Below are positions 1 through 10,568 of a DNA stretch of 32,682 bases, piece by piece. A program made the translations under genes and the position numbers. Location: the NCBI RefSeq assembly GCF_004359215.1, contig NC_090610.1, positions 13,961,101 to 13,993,782 of the forward strand, in the 5' to 3' direction. Under the pieces are notes generated by a model that saw only the letters and a list, made by a program, of their open reading frames with translations, was not told the DNA's origin and made no database searches. Position 1 is the stretch's first letter; the number at the start of each line of letters is the position of its first letter. Source of the DNA: Bremia lactucae (taxonomy: Eukaryota > Oomycota > Peronosporomycetes > Peronosporales > Peronosporaceae).

Positions 1-423
1 CCAACACACTAAGAACTCTGGTGAAGTGACGTCACGGGAGCGGTAATCCGTCTCCTCGTGCGCACTTACCAAGTAGGTAGTAAATTTCAGACTGATTTAT
101 ATTTAATAGAATTAAATACAAATACCTATTTTTACCAATTAAAATGATATCTCTATAGATATCATTTAATATGTATTGCGAGCGTATCTTTATAGATACC
201 TCGCGTAACTGATGACGCTAGCCGTCATCATGGATGACGCTGGGCGTCATCCCTCCTAATGTGAATGCACCCATGTGCATCACATCCACAAGGGTTGGTC
301 ACAAATGTGCACCACACCCGAGTGTTGGGTCTAATTACTATCATTTAGTAATTGACCATCCCCTTAAGTACCAAATGTACTTAAGGGGACTGTGTAACAT
401 TAGGGCAACTCTAGCCCGTTACA
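1..423 (-). repeat. LTR of family A retrotransposon, cut by window edge
   Basis: This is the U3-side part of a family A long terminal repeat in minus orientation. It ends at 423 with the complement of TGTAACGGGC. Nearly the same sequence recurs at 18477-19029 (minus) and 21390-21925 (plus), and comparison with the complete copy indicates about 130 bp are missing to the left. It is packed with perfect inverted repeats: a 12-bp stem of CCCCTTAAGTAC around 360-388, 8-bp stems of TGATGACG near 211-231 and GGATGACG near 232-252, and GATATC at 148-165. No internal element sequence follows at 424, where LINE-like sequence starts, so this may be a solo LTR or one end of an element extending left of the window. 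Confidence 0.85.
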
Positions 424-442
424 GAGAACCTCCGGCACCTGT

Positions 443-2011
443 GAATTTATAGAAGCAGTCCAGGAGTACTCAATTCTAGCTGGAGTGATGCTTAATACTG
501 ATAAAATTGCCATGTTTTCATTTAGGGAGTGTGACCCAGAATTCGAGCAGATTTGTAAATAGAGTTTTTCGTGGTTTCGGACTATAGACAAACGTCGTTG
601 TTAGGTATTCTCAAAATCCAACTCTCTCAATGAGTACGAGATTGGATAATTATTACCGAAGATGGTTACGAGATAATTACTTTGAAAGTACCACGGTCGG
701 ACAATACATGAAAAGAGCGGCAAATGTACGAACTACAACATTACCTCTGTTGTGGTACACTGCGGCAGTGACACCAATGAATAGCAAATCGATCTCCAAG
801 TGAGAAATCTGTACCCATCACGTCTGTTCAAATAAAACTATTTTGTCGGATTCGTCAGTGCATGGAGAAATTACGGGGGAATATTGATACTTGCCTACTT
901 CTACAAGTGCCTTACGTCGAACTGCCATAAATCATTTTGTAATTCCATGAAACTTTGCATCCCCTACAATGCCGTGGTAACAGCCTACCTACGTGGTTTG
1001 AACCTGGAGCTGCACTTTGTACAGCAGCACTAGCAGGAAGTGGGGCCGTGTTTGATATTTTGTTTGCCAAAATTCCAAAATTCAAAAATCAAATCCATCA
1101 TCGGAGAGGTGAATATCACAAGGATTATTTTGGTATATCACATTCCAAGCCTGGATTGAATTTCGGAAGCATGGTAGGTTATAAAGTCCGTTGTGGACCA
1201 TGCTATTGAAGGGTAAGAATAACTGGACATTCGAACATACTTCGATATCGGTGGATTACTTTCTGGTTAAAGCTTACCTACTTTTATTGGATTTTGTATG
1301 GAGACATGGAGAACAAGTCACTCAGGGTCTTGTATTGAAATTCTGAATGATATTTCATTTCCCTGGCCGCGATTGCAGCATCATTTTTTCAAAAATTTGA
1401 TTCATTGGAACTTAGTTGAGTCGGAATCAACTTCAATGGGGCCATCCGTCCCGACCCACAAAAAGCCCACTTGGGTATTTAAAGGCAGGATTCTTCAGGT
1501 TATGAAAAATCATGATTACTATCACAAGCTTCATATACTGCCGGTTATAGAAACAGAACTTCACTTGGCACTGGAAATTCAAAGACGGCTAGTTGGGGTA
1601 CGATGTGGCTACCGATTGTCAATGGATAAATACGTACTTCCTATATTAAGTGTCATCTGTTTTGGAGACAGCACAATGGTTTAAAAGTCATACGGAGATA
1701 TGGATACACAAACAAGGACATAAATTGTCCACACGATTGTCATCTAAAGACACGGTCAAACACTTATTCCGGTGCAAAGTGGCAGAAGCAATCTGGGTTT
1801 CGTTCTGGAGCCCTTGTTATATTATAGTCAACTTGATATTACTTGGGAGAATGTGGCTTACTTGCAAGATCTTCGTCTTACAGATACGAATCTTCAAACG
1901 TGGGCATTTCACTTTTCTGATTATATTTCATATTATTTGTTCTGTGGTACTGTATCCATCATGATTTCACAGGAATCACGGAAATTTTCATTAAGCCCAA
2001 ATGTCTACTGA
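443..2011 (+). pseudogene. Decayed non-LTR (LINE-type) reverse transcriptase remnant
   Basis: Scattered short frames recall the C-terminal half of a non-LTR retrotransposon polymerase. At 443-560 a frame reads through LAGVMLNTDK, the family's 'SGLxLNxxK' segment just after the RT palm, then hits a stop. Around 1290-1320 a FVWRHGEQ string resembles the conserved 'FhWxG' segment. Around 1740-1830 SKDTVKHLFRCKVAEAIWVSF resembles the zinc-binding RT-associated domain ('HLFxxCxxAxxVW'). At least four frame changes and several stops separate these, so nothing intact is encoded. Unlike the LTR elements, this stretch has few perfect hairpins. Family membership is inferred from motif order only; the exact clade cannot be told. 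The LTR at 1-423 abuts it, possibly having inserted into it. Confidence 0.5.
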
Positions 2012-3136
2012 ATTTGTGATCTGTTGTGCCAAAGCGTATGTACGCCTGCACCTGTCAGGCCATCAAAGCGTTATGATAACGTTAAATTGTTGCGCCTTCT
2101 GCGTTTGATTGGTCTGCATTTTAACGTGGTTGAACCGCTGCCTCGACCGGGGGGGGGGTAATCCCTAAACAAAATTTAAAGATCTTCTTTCTTGGTTTGA
2201 AGTTGCAAAAACACGAATAGTGAGTTAGCTATACGACTAAATTTAAACTGCATATGCGCGATAAGATGTTGGATGCCTGTGCAAAGTGTGGTCAGATTCG
2301 AGATCTGGCTGTACGACTTGGACTGGTACCCTTCGATATAACTCATTGCCAACGCTAGAACCGAAACGGTTCTTGCGTGATCTGCTTAGTGGCAAAGTCA
2401 AGCAGATCTGCGTATTTGTCACAGATGACAAGTAAGTGGCCGCAAAGGAAATTTCCAAATGACTTTTTTGGGCAACTTGCCTACATGTCCACGTATTATA
2501 TTTTTAGCTTCCGAAACTATTCTCCTTCTCTATTGTAGTATTACTATTTTACTAAATAAGTCTAATGAAATGTATTACACAGAAACTATCAATACAAAGC
2601 CACTGAAGGGATTGGTGTAACGGAAATGCTACATTAGATCTCAGGAAGAAGAAGATTTGAAATTTATTGAAATGTCTGAAGAAATCTCCAACTGGTGTGT
2701 GCCCCATTACAATAAATGTATATATCGATTTTTATCGGATATTGACCCATACATTTAATTTTACCGTTACAAGTGAAAGGCAACCAGATACTGTTCTTAT
2801 ATGTTGCTAATCACTCACATAAATCCCACTATGGTTTGTTTACGAGCTCGGCGAGTATAATTTTTAAGAATGGCGCTCATATTTGGAACCATTTAATCGC
2901 AATTTGTTGTTTTCCTTATTAATTGTTAAAGTGTTGTATTTTATCAATATACATTAGAATCGTTTATTATAATTTCTTAGACAAAAATAGCCTTCTATTC
3001 TTACCTATTCTATTTACCAAAATAATTCCAGCAGGCAAGGAGAGGATGCTGTTTCGAAGGATAGATTGACTGGATCCAATTCTCGAAAATCCTCGATAAG
3101 ACTAGATCGCCTCCCTTTTAACCACTTAACGTAATA
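2012..3136. other. Intergenic stretch upstream of ASS with faint repeat debris
   Basis: No intact gene is visible. A run of ten G lies at 2149-2158. Around 2345-2435 a plus-strand frame reads KRFLRDLLSGKVKQICVFV, which weakly recalls the protease-to-RT linker of oomycete gypsy elements, but this is a guess. The 16-mer TGTGTGCCCCATTACA at 2696-2711 recurs exactly at 18211-18226 and could be an LTR terminus. From about 2715 to 3136 the sequence is AT-rich and presumably holds the promoter and 5' leader of the ASS gene; I could not place a start site with confidence. Confidence 0.4.
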
Positions 3137-4479
3137 ATGAGCGTAGAAGCCCAGCCCGGTGACAAGGTCGTGCTCGCCTACAGTGGCGGATTGGATACAT
3201 CCATCATCCTTAAGTGGCTTACAAACAAGGGGTTTGAGGTTATATGCTACTGCGCTAATGTTGGCCAGCACGGCGAGGATTACGAGAAGGTACGTGCGAA
3301 AGCCATGTCCCTCGGTGCCAAGAAGGTATACATTGAAGACTTGCGTGAAGAGTTTGTAAACAATTACGTCTTCGAAGCCGTAAAAGCCAATGCCATCTAT
3401 GAGTCTCGCTACTTGTTGGGAACGTCGTTGGCCCGCCCTGTAATTGCCAAAAAGCAAGTGGAGATTGCCCAGGCGGAAGGTGCCAAGTATGTGGCTCACG
3501 GTGCCACGGGAAAGGGTAACGACCAAGTCCGTTTTGAGCTCTGCGCTCAGGCTTTGGATGCTCAGCTGAAAACTATTGCTCCATGGCGTGATGCGGAATT
3601 TATTAAAACGTTCAAGGGCCGTGCCGACCTTATTCAATATGCCAAGGAGCAGAACATACCCATCGACGCCACCCCAAAGGCTCCTTACAGCGTGGATGAG
3701 AACTTGTATCATACCTCATACGAGGCTGGTATGCTCGAGGATCCTATGACTTCTCCCATGATTGAGATGTTTAAGATGACAGTGGATCCTAAGGTTGCCC
3801 CAGATACCTCGGAACAGATTCAGGTTCGCTTTGAAAAAGGTATTCCAGTCGGTGTAACCAACCTCACTGCCAAGACTGCCGAAATTACGGGAGCCCTTGA
3901 CCTGTTTTTGGAGCTTAACAAGCTCGCCGGCAAGCACGGGGTTGGTCGTATTGATATCGTGGAGAACCGTTTCGTCGGCATTAAGTCGCGTGGTTGCTAC
4001 GAAACCCCTGGCGGTACTATCCTGCGTCACGCGCACCTTGACCTCGAGGTAATTATTAGTGCATCTGTCTTCTCTCCACATGGTCGTATCAAAGTAAATT
4101 TAACGGTGGTATTGATTCTTTTTAGGGCCTTTGCATGGATCGCGAGGTTATGAAAGTTCGCGATTCGCTTTCTGCCAAGTTTGCCGAATTTTGCTACAAT
4201 GGTTTCTGGTTTGCCCCAGAGATGGAATTCGTGCGTCATGCGATTGACTTCTCGCAACAGAACATTACGGGCTTTGTCAACTTAGAGCTTTACAAGGGTA
4301 ACGTTACTGTAATTGGCCGCTTCTCGGATGAGGCTTTGTACAGTGCCGATCTGGCCTCAATGGACCAGGAGGGTGGTGGTGCCCTCTTTGACTATAACCC
4401 GGCTGATGCGCAGGGATTTATCCGTATCAATGCGACGCGCCTCAAAGCTTGGCGTTGCCGCCCTCAACCCAAGATTTAA
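3137..4479 (+). CDS. ASS1: Argininosuccinate synthase (two exons)
   Basis: This enzyme joins citrulline and aspartate using ATP to form argininosuccinate, the penultimate step of arginine synthesis, in the cytosol. Exon 1 is 3137-4048 (304 codons) and exon 2 is 4126-4479, giving a 421-residue protein, close to the 400-450 usual for the family. The ATP-pyrophosphatase loop SGGLDTS is at residues 16-22, [13 protein letters not shown] at 122-134, the YHTSYEAG region near 190-198 and RGCYETPGG at 285-293. After the splice the text continues [11 protein letters not shown], matching family members, with YNGFWFAPE further on. The start follows the pattern of a short leader before KVVLAYSGG. It looks intact and is the best-supported host gene here. 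It converges with the RTF2-like gene, and no retroelement interrupts it. Confidence 0.97.
4049..4125 (+). other. Spliceosomal intron of ASS, 77 nt
   Basis: The intron begins GTAATT after CTCGAG and ends in a T-rich tract followed by AG before GGCCTT. It is phase 0. Reading through it gives non-family residues and an early stop, whereas removing it restores the conserved [11 protein letters not shown] junction. Its short length is typical of oomycete introns and rules out a bacterial origin. Confidence 0.93.
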
Positions 4480-4497
4480 GCATGACAGTGCTTAAAT
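4474..4497. repeat. Perfect 9-bp inverted repeat over the ASS stop codon
   Basis: ATTTAAGCA at 4474-4482 and TGCTTAAAT at 4489-4497 can pair with a 6-nt loop. The TAA stop (4477-4479) lies in the left arm. It is the only strong stem I noticed in the host-gene block, so it may be chance or a 3' processing element. Confidence 0.7.
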
Positions 4498-5020
4498 TTT
4501 TTCGAGGTTGCGCGAAATCGGGTCGCATGAGAAGTAGGAGCAGCCTGATTATGAAGCTGTACTTCTATTTCAAAATTCTATCAAAGAAGTTTTTAACTGC
4601 TTCTATTTAAGTTGTTAAAAATCTTGTTTAGAGCACCCAAATGGTGGTACCAGTTTGCTAGGCGTGATTATCTTCCGATTGTTTGAAGGGGCCAGTCCTG
4701 TGCATCTCCCAACGGTCAACATGTTTACTATTACAAAAGAATTCTGGTGCTAGCTGCATGCTGCAGTTTTCTATTCATCCAATGGCATGAGGATAAGTGC
4801 CGGAATCGAGTTCTCTCGGGAAAGTTTATACCCTTAATCTCACTATAAAATTTGGGACGAGACTACACTAACCACGTAGTTTTCTTTTTAAATTTTAAAG
4901 ACCACGATAAAAAACTAAACGATTTTTATTCGCTAAAAGCGCGGTGTTGCTATACAGCTAACTACCAAGTATAAATTGAAAGTGCCGCTAACTACCAAGT
5001 AATAATTAAAAAAGTCTACA
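4480..5020. other. Convergent intergenic region between ASS and RTF2
   Basis: This AT-rich stretch should hold both 3' untranslated regions. A 15-bp direct repeat GCTAACTACCAAGTA occurs at 4957-4971 and 4987-5001, close to the RTF2 stop. I see no gene, tRNA or mobile element in it. Confidence 0.6.
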
Positions 5021-5836
5021 CTACGACAACGTATAGCGCATGCCACCGATCGTCATAAGCAAGTCATTTGCACTTACTTTTTCATTCTTGCTTGTTGTAA
5101 AAAGAGATGCAAACACTTCACTCTTCCCCTTAGAGTTAAAGATGGATTCAGTGGCGTCCTTGGCAATTTTGCCGAGTTTTGCATCCTTCTTCTCCGTCAA
5201 ATGCTCAGCTTTTCTCTTTTTTCCCTTGCATTTCTTTTTAGGCGCCAATTCGCCGTCTTTCTGTACACATTCCAGCTCTTTTCTATGAGATTTCTTGGCC
5301 CGCATCTCGTTAAATTTGAGCTCCAAAAGCTTTTTCTGCTTCGTCTCGTACAGTTCATCATTCAATAGTAGAGACACAACGTCCTGATCGTGGTAAGCTT
5401 TTCCACACACGAGACACTCTTCTATTCTGACGGATTTCAGAGCACGCTCCGAAACGACACACCCGCAAGAAAAAAATAGCACGAAAGGCTGCTTGCCATT
5501 AAATTCTGTCAAAGTGATTGGGCAGCACCATAAAAGCTTTTCTCCGTCATTAGCATGCGCCATACGACATGTCACCACGTCCTTGATAGAAGTAATGTGG
5601 CGAAACCGCTCAGACATCGACTTTGCAATCAAATGCTCTAGCAGCGTCTGCTTATTAAAAAAATTGCCCAAACGACATGCCACCACGGGCTCACGCAATG
5701 GTTCTGACGATAAAGCGCATGTTCGCGCCTTCTCCGAACGAAGTACCTTCTGGTCAGCCGTCTCTCCACGCACCTTGACATTAGCGTGGCGCATAAACTT
5801 TCGCTTCACGGCGATCACGCCGCCATCATTTCCCAT
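5021..5836 (-). CDS. RTF2: RTF2-like replication termination factor
   Basis: RTF2 proteins are nuclear factors first described at the fission-yeast replication fork barrier and later tied to stalled forks in animals. The 271-residue frame begins MGNDGG, the family hallmark (MGCDGG in many members). I prefer this ATG at 5836 over the upstream in-frame ATG at 5857, which would add seven residues. From the 5836 start, CALSSEPLREPVVACRLG lies near 40-58. A degenerate RING-like zinc region follows at about 105-145, with CPI, SCGCVVSERAL and CLVCGKAYHDQDV. After it come a lysine-rich stretch with KKKCKGKKRK, probably a nuclear signal, and the C-terminal SEVFASLFTTS motif seen in the family. No intron is needed. 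It converges on ASS and appears intact. Confidence 0.92.
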   Translation of the reverse strand: MGNDGGVIAVKRKFMRHANVKVRGETADQKVLRSEKARTCALSSEPLREPVVACRLGNFFNKQTLLEHLIAKSMSERFRHITSIKDVVTCRMAHANDGEKLLWCCPITLTEFNGKQPFVLFFSCGCVVSERALKSVRIEECLVCGKAYHDQDVVSLLLNDELYETKQKKLLELKFNEMRAKKSHRKELECVQKDGELAPKKKCKGKKRKAEHLTEKKDAKLGKIAKDATESIFNSKGKSEVFASLFTTSKNEKVSANDLLMTIGGMRYTLS

Positions 5837-6041
5837 GCTTGCTACAAGTTTCTTCACGGAAGAATTTACTACTGAAACGCCTCCTCAACTAGAATACAGT
5901 CTTTTTCAAATGAATTGAGAAGGGATAAAAATATTGAAAGGGCCAAACTTATCAGAATTTTCAACCCAAAACGGGATCTAATAAATCAACTCACCAACTT
6001 GCTATCTTTTAAATATACCAAATTGTCATTTAAACCGTTGT

Positions 6042-6466
6042 TGTGGTACATTTACTTTATGGGTAAAATACCCTTTTATCTAATTTTAAAATAGTTAGTT
6101 ACTTAAATCCCATTTATTATGGGTAACAAATGTGGTCGCCGCCAGATATAAATCTGGCGGCCGAAATCTATTTTAAATTAGCTAGGATAAGGTTTTTAGA
6201 TTTAAATAATTAAATTAAGTGCAGTTCCCTTCCTAAGGCTTGCGCATTGATCTGTAAGAGATAGAAGCCTTTCTAAGGTATATCCTCTTGAGCACTAGTT
6301 GCCACTTGGTTCTACGAACCCCTGAATCCCTTGAACTAGGATTCCTTAAGCTTTAATAGCTTGTGCGACTCCCTGAGTTGTTAAACCCTTTAATTCAATA
6401 GAACTAAGTCACTCTCTGAGTCTGAAAGTCTTCATCAGACTTGAGGAGCGAGGTAGCTCCGCTACA
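6042..6466 (+). repeat. 5' LTR of family B element (copy B1)
   Basis: It begins TGTGGTACATTTAC and ends GCTCCGCTACA, followed two bases later by the primer-binding site. The same LTR appears in minus orientation at 17750-18191 and truncated at 11338-11530. It contains strong inverted repeats, notably GCCGCCAGAT with ATCTGGCGGC around 6138-6161. The bases just outside (AACCGTTGT) resemble those outside the minus copy, so the true start could be a few bases earlier. About 425 bp long. Confidence 0.85.
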
Positions 6467-6468
6467 CC

Positions 6469-6480
6469 TGGTAGCACTCG
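6469..6480 (+). promoter_or_regulatory. Primer-binding site of B1
   Basis: TGGTAGCACTCG starts two bases after the LTR. TGG complements the CCA tail of a tRNA. The core TGGTAGCACT is shared with family C (12082) and family A (32385), so all three probably use the same tRNA, which I cannot identify. Confidence 0.7.
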
Positions 6481-6526
6481 TAGTCAATCTACGCCTGAGT
6501 CTTTACAAGACTAATTTTTCACGAAG

Positions 6527-7551
6527 ATGGTAGAGGTTCCAGAACTGTCAGAAGCGCGACGCGCCGCTTATGACAAGCTCAAAACCTTATTCGGGCTTGA
6601 GAACCTCTGGTCCCTGGGAAATAATAAATTCCATTATTTCCCAGGGACCAGAGGTTCTGCATGAAGGCTTGAAACCTTCATGCGGTACGAAGCCTCCCTG
6701 ATTGGTCAGGTACAAGACCACTTAGCGGCATCTATGCCAACCCGGTACATCTCTGTACCTGACTCAGAGCCGAGGGCTCACCCTCTAACTGTAAATGTGA
6801 AAACATTTGAGGGAAAAGAGGGAGAAAATCTCCCTTTTTGGATTAAGCCCATTAATTCCGCCTTGTTCTTAACAGAACGGCAAAAGGTGGCTATGGCCAT
6901 TTTCAAACTTGGAGGTAGAGCCACGGAGTGGGCACTATCGTGCAGCACGTCCATAAACGACGCTTTTCCCTGATGGGATTCGCCGAATCAGCAGATGACG
7001 AGCATGTTTGCACCGCCTGATTAGGCTTTTCGCATGCGAGCACGGCTCCTAGCTACTCGACAGGGTAAAAGAACCTTAGGGGACTTTGTCCAGGAGTTGA
7101 GAACTCTCATTGCATCTATGCATCAAGTTCCGGTGTAAGAAGCAATTGTAGTGACCATCTTTATGGGGGGTCTCAATGAGGGCGTTGCCCGGACAAATTG
7201 TTCCGATCTCATCCAGCTACGTTCGAAGAGGCAGTTGCCATAGCGCTACGCGCCGAGTTTGACTTTAAGTCTGCTCGCGTTAGCACGCCTGTTTACCGAA
7301 CAAGCTCTTCGAGCACATGGGTTCCGTTTAAAAGAGCGGAACCAATGGATTTAAGCCTCGTTGAGGAAGGGGAAGAGGCACTTCAAGCAGTGGAACAGCA
7401 TAAGACCATCCGTAGATGTTCTATGTGCGGTAGCACGAAACATTTACGCCCTGCCTGCCCTCTTCGGAATTCGCGTAAAGCTCGAAAGAGCTCCAACTCC
7501 GACCTATACCAGAGATCTGGTACGGTGCGGGAAAACGTCGATACCCTGTAG
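6527..7551 (+). pseudogene. Family B gag, broken
   Basis: Gag packages the retroelement RNA. The frame starts MVEVPELSEARRAAYDKLKT at 6527, is interrupted at about 6600 by a fold-back inverted duplication, then resumes MRYEASLIGQVQDHLAAS (6680-6973). The intact version of the broken segment is visible in the minus copy at 17689-17276. After another shift the C-terminal half runs at 7198-7551 and ends in a zinc knuckle CSMCGSTKHLRPAC (C-x2-C-x4-H-x4-C). In between, around 7030-7190, gag text continues in another frame with a stop. It is non-functional by at least two frameshifts and stops. Confidence 0.8.
6600..6658. repeat. Perfect 26-bp fold-back inverted repeat inside gag
   Basis: Arms 6600-6625 and 6633-6658 are perfectly complementary around a 7-nt loop. 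The right arm is genuine gag sequence (compare the minus copy near 17575-17610). The left arm replaces the expected gag codons with an inverted copy of the right arm, breaking the frame. A second stem, GCATGAAGG with CCTTCATGC, follows immediately at about 6659-6683. Confidence 0.95.
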
Positions 7552-7649
7552 GTGCGGGGCGCCCTACTGGAAAAAACCTAGGCTCTGTTGGACCTCAAGG
7601 AGGCGAGAATAAACAGAACCTAGCCCCAATAAGCTCGGTGCTCAATGGC

Positions 7650-8504
7650 ACGGGGCGTGAGTATAAGCCTGGCTTGCTAGTCGCTCAAGCGACTGTAAAG
7701 GGCTTTGATAAGCCGTAATCAATTTTAATTGACTCACGAGCGTCTTGCATTTATTCTCGACGCCTTTCCCTTGGAGAAAGTCAACAATACGATGAGGCGC
7801 TTAAAGCGCATAGAAGTGATACGATCACTTTTCGCTTAGCGACTGGAACTCGTGTCACTGTTCCTAAAGTTCCATTGAACTTAGGCATAAATTTTCTGGA
7901 CTTTGACAGTATGGAACGCTGTCATGTCTTTGATTTAGATTCGAGATGTGATTTCATCCTTGGTATGGCTTGGTTAGAACACCATGAGCCATGGATCAAT
8001 TGGAGGTCTAAGACCCTAGGCGCCACGCGCAAAGTTCCTAGCAAAGTTTTGACGAGTCATGAACCGACCTTTGCTAGGCAACAAAAACGCTATTTGCGCG
8101 GATCATTGAATGAGTCTGTCAGTGTTTTAGACATTGGCATGTCTGAGTTAATAAACTCTAATGTTTAAAATATTAATTCTGAGCCCGATTCAGCAGAAAT
8201 AGGTGGAATGGCACGTACTCCATCGAGTAACACTCGTTGTAATAACGATTCACTGAATGCTGAAAGTATTGTTGGCCTAAGGCCGAATCATCGAAGGTGC
8301 GATATCCCTGGGATACGTGGAGCGGCACGTCTAAGTCCACCGAGTGTGGTCGGCAGAGGTGGCACCATACTGAGTATCAATAGTGACACTATTGGCGGTT
8401 CGCCAGGGCATTTTGGGTCAAACCCTTTTAACGCACGTGAAGCGACACGTAAACGTTCGCTGGATAAGGAAGTTGAGTTACCTAACTCCTGTATACGCGC
8501 ATAA
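7650..8504 (+). pseudogene. Family B aspartic protease and linker, broken
   Basis: Gypsy protease processes Gag-Pol. A frame with the expected active-site segment reads LIDSRASC with Asp at 7731, where the family has D-S-G-A; the glycine is changed to arginine. A TAA stop lies 15 bases upstream in the same frame. The C-terminal hallmark DFILGMAWLEHHEPWI follows at about 7950-8000, and the frame ends at 8168. The following linker (8208-8504) is open in another frame and very rich in small perfect stems such as CAATAGTG with CACTATTG (about 8379-8397). The enzyme should be inactive. Confidence 0.75.
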
Positions 8505-9225
8505 AAATTGTATGCCAATGCATCTAAATGCATTTTTGGCGCAGACGAAATTCCCTTTTTAGGATGCTTTATTGGAAAGCGATGCCTTAGAGCGGATCTC
8601 GCTAAGGTGAAAGTCATAGTAGATTGGCCGGTTCCTAAAAACCAAAAGGATTTGGGTAAGTGGTTGGGTCTCGCCAATTATTAACACAAATATAGCAAAA
8701 ATTACGCTGATATGGCTAGGCCGTTATCTAATCTCCTTAAAAAGGATACAGAATGGTGCTGGACTAGCACCGAACATAATACTTTTCGAGCAGTTAAGGA
8801 TAGTCTTATCCATGCCCCGATTCTGGCACTGCCAAACCCAAATTGGCCTTTCAGTGTCGTCTGTGAGCATCGAATTTTGCCATTGGCAGTGCTCTATTAC
8901 AAACAGATGTTGATAGGCATGAACGCCTTATTGCGTTTGAGTCTAGACAGCTAAAAGCTGCGGAAAAGAACTACCCAGTTCATGACAAAGAGTTACTTGC
9001 TATGAAGTATGCTCTCGTCAAATTCAGAGTTCATCTGCTCGGCTCTAAGCCGTTTGTGATACATACAGATCACGCGTCTTTACGCACGGCGACTTAGTCG
9101 CCCCATCTCTCACAGAGAATGGCCCGATGGCTATCCTTTTTCGCGGAATACAACTTCGAGGTGAAGTATAAGCCCGGCAAGCAGAATGCTTTGGCCGATG
9201 CGTTATCACGCAGGCCGTATTATAA
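8505..9225 (+). pseudogene. Family B RT thumb and RNase H, RT palm deleted
   Basis: After a stop near 8503 the frame jumps straight to ANASKCIFGADEIPFLG and GKWLGLANY, which lie downstream of the catalytic palm in gypsy reverse transcriptases. The fingers and palm with the Y-x-D-D motif are absent, so a deletion joins the protease linker to the thumb. RNase H follows (ESRQLKAAEKNYPVHDKELL, then IHTDHASLRTAT, then KPGKQNALADALSRRP at about 9170-9215). It contains a frameshift near 8865 and an in-frame stop near 9093. No polymerase activity is possible from this copy. Confidence 0.8.
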
Positions 9226-10568
9226 GATTTCTCATTTAACGACTATCTTGTCGCCTATTCCTGAATTAATCCGTTCGGCTTACGCCACGAATGAACACTG
9301 TGTAGCTCTGCTACGAGCTTTAAAGAAATCTGATTCAGGTATTAAACTGCCGGCACGTTTGCGTGCAAGGTTACATCGATTTTCTATCGATAACGACCTG
9401 TTGCTTTATTGCACAGATGTCGCGGAACCTCCGCGTGTCGTTGTTCCACATGATGAGTATTTGAAGTACCGAATCCTCTATGAGGCACACGTACTGTCCT
9501 TGGTGGTCATCTCGGTAGAGAGAAGACCTACGGCTCTGTAAGGGCCGTAGGTCTTCTCCCAAACTCTATAAATGGGTCAGCACATCATGCGAAACTTGCC
9601 AACGAGTTAAGCCCTTGGCGCATGCTGCTGCGCCACTGACGAGCATTCCCTTCCCCATAGGTCGCTGGAGTCCATTAGTATGGATTTTCTTTTCGGTCTA
9701 CCGAAAGATTCAGCCGGTAACTCTGGCGTAGTGGTCTTTGTTGACCGATTGAGCAAAATGGCTCACTTAGCGCCCGTGCCGGATTCCATTGATGGTGAAG
9801 GTACAGCTAAGCTGTTCATCGATCTCGTTCCGACAACATTGTTTGCCATTGGCAATTGTCTGATCGGGACCCCCGTTTCACGGGAAAATTCTGGAAATCA
9901 ATTTTCCGAGTGCTTGGCACCAGATTGGATATGTCCACTGCGGAGCATCCGCAGACCGACGGTCAAACTGAACGTGTCAATCGCGTCATTGAAGACGTTT
10001 TACGCAGCGTGTGTGCTCAGACACCAAAGCGCTGGAGCACAATGCTCCAAGTGGTGGAGTTTGCGTTAAATAACGCTGTACATGCCTCTCCAGGCTATAC
10101 TCCGTTCTATGTCAACGGTCTCACCCACCCACGCGTTCCATTAAAGATACCACTGCGTGGTTCAGGGCTTGGTGGGGGAGAATTGGCCGATAGGCTTGCT
10201 GATATCAGCCCTGTTACCGTTCGGAAACATGTAAGCGATTTTCTCGCGACGCATTTAGTGTCTTAAGATATGTAAGGGATACGATGGCTGATAGCCAAGA
10301 CAAACACAAAGAACAAGCAGATGCCAGAGGCAGAAGCTGTATTAATTCTTATATGGTTGGAGACCGAGTTTTACTAAACGCTAAAAACCTACCTACCAAC
10401 TTGGTTTCCGCGGTCTTCTATACCAAATTGCGCCCGCGCTTTATTGGACCATTTATGGTCGTGGCCAAGAAGGGCCTAGCTTATACGCTACACCTTCCTA
10501 GCAAGCTGCGTACACACCCTGTGTTCTACGTTGGCTTGCTTAAGCCATCTCGGTACCTTCCCACGTGA
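9226..10568 (+). pseudogene. Family B integrase, broken
   Basis: The integrase region begins near the RNase H end. The zinc-binding part (YEAH, then TCETC/CQRV-like text) is wrecked by a fold-back duplication at 9520-9558 and stops. The catalytic core is recognisable: ISMDFLFGLP with the first Asp near 9680, SDRDPRFTGKFW with the second near 9856, and HPQTDGQTERVNRVIED with the catalytic Glu near 9965. A frameshift lies between the first and second (about 9830). The C-terminal domain reads RPRFIGPFMVV then HPVFYVGLLKP at 10284-10568. All three acidic residues remain, but the frame is lost. Confidence 0.82.
9520..9558. repeat. Perfect 15-bp fold-back inverted repeat inside integrase
   Basis: GAGAAGACCTACGGC at 9520-9534 and its complement at 9544-9558 flank a 9-nt loop. 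The left arm is normal coding sequence for the REKTYG segment. The right arm stands where the conserved tyrosine/tryptophan-rich codons should be, so an inverted copy appears to have replaced them and introduced stops. Confidence 0.93.

Noticed and set aside
2149..2158. Ten-G run as a polypurine tract
   Set aside because: No LTR start follows it and the preceding bases are pyrimidine-rich.
3014..3712. 232-codon minus-strand frame opposite ASS exon 1
   Set aside because: It is a shadow of a well-supported sense gene; the composition is unremarkable and it shares no motif with the retroelement antisense frames.
8288..8677. 129-codon minus-strand frame in family B, repeated at 24241-24630
   Set aside because: It spans the deletion junction between linker and RT thumb, so it cannot be an ancestral gene. 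The repeat is just the duplicated locus.
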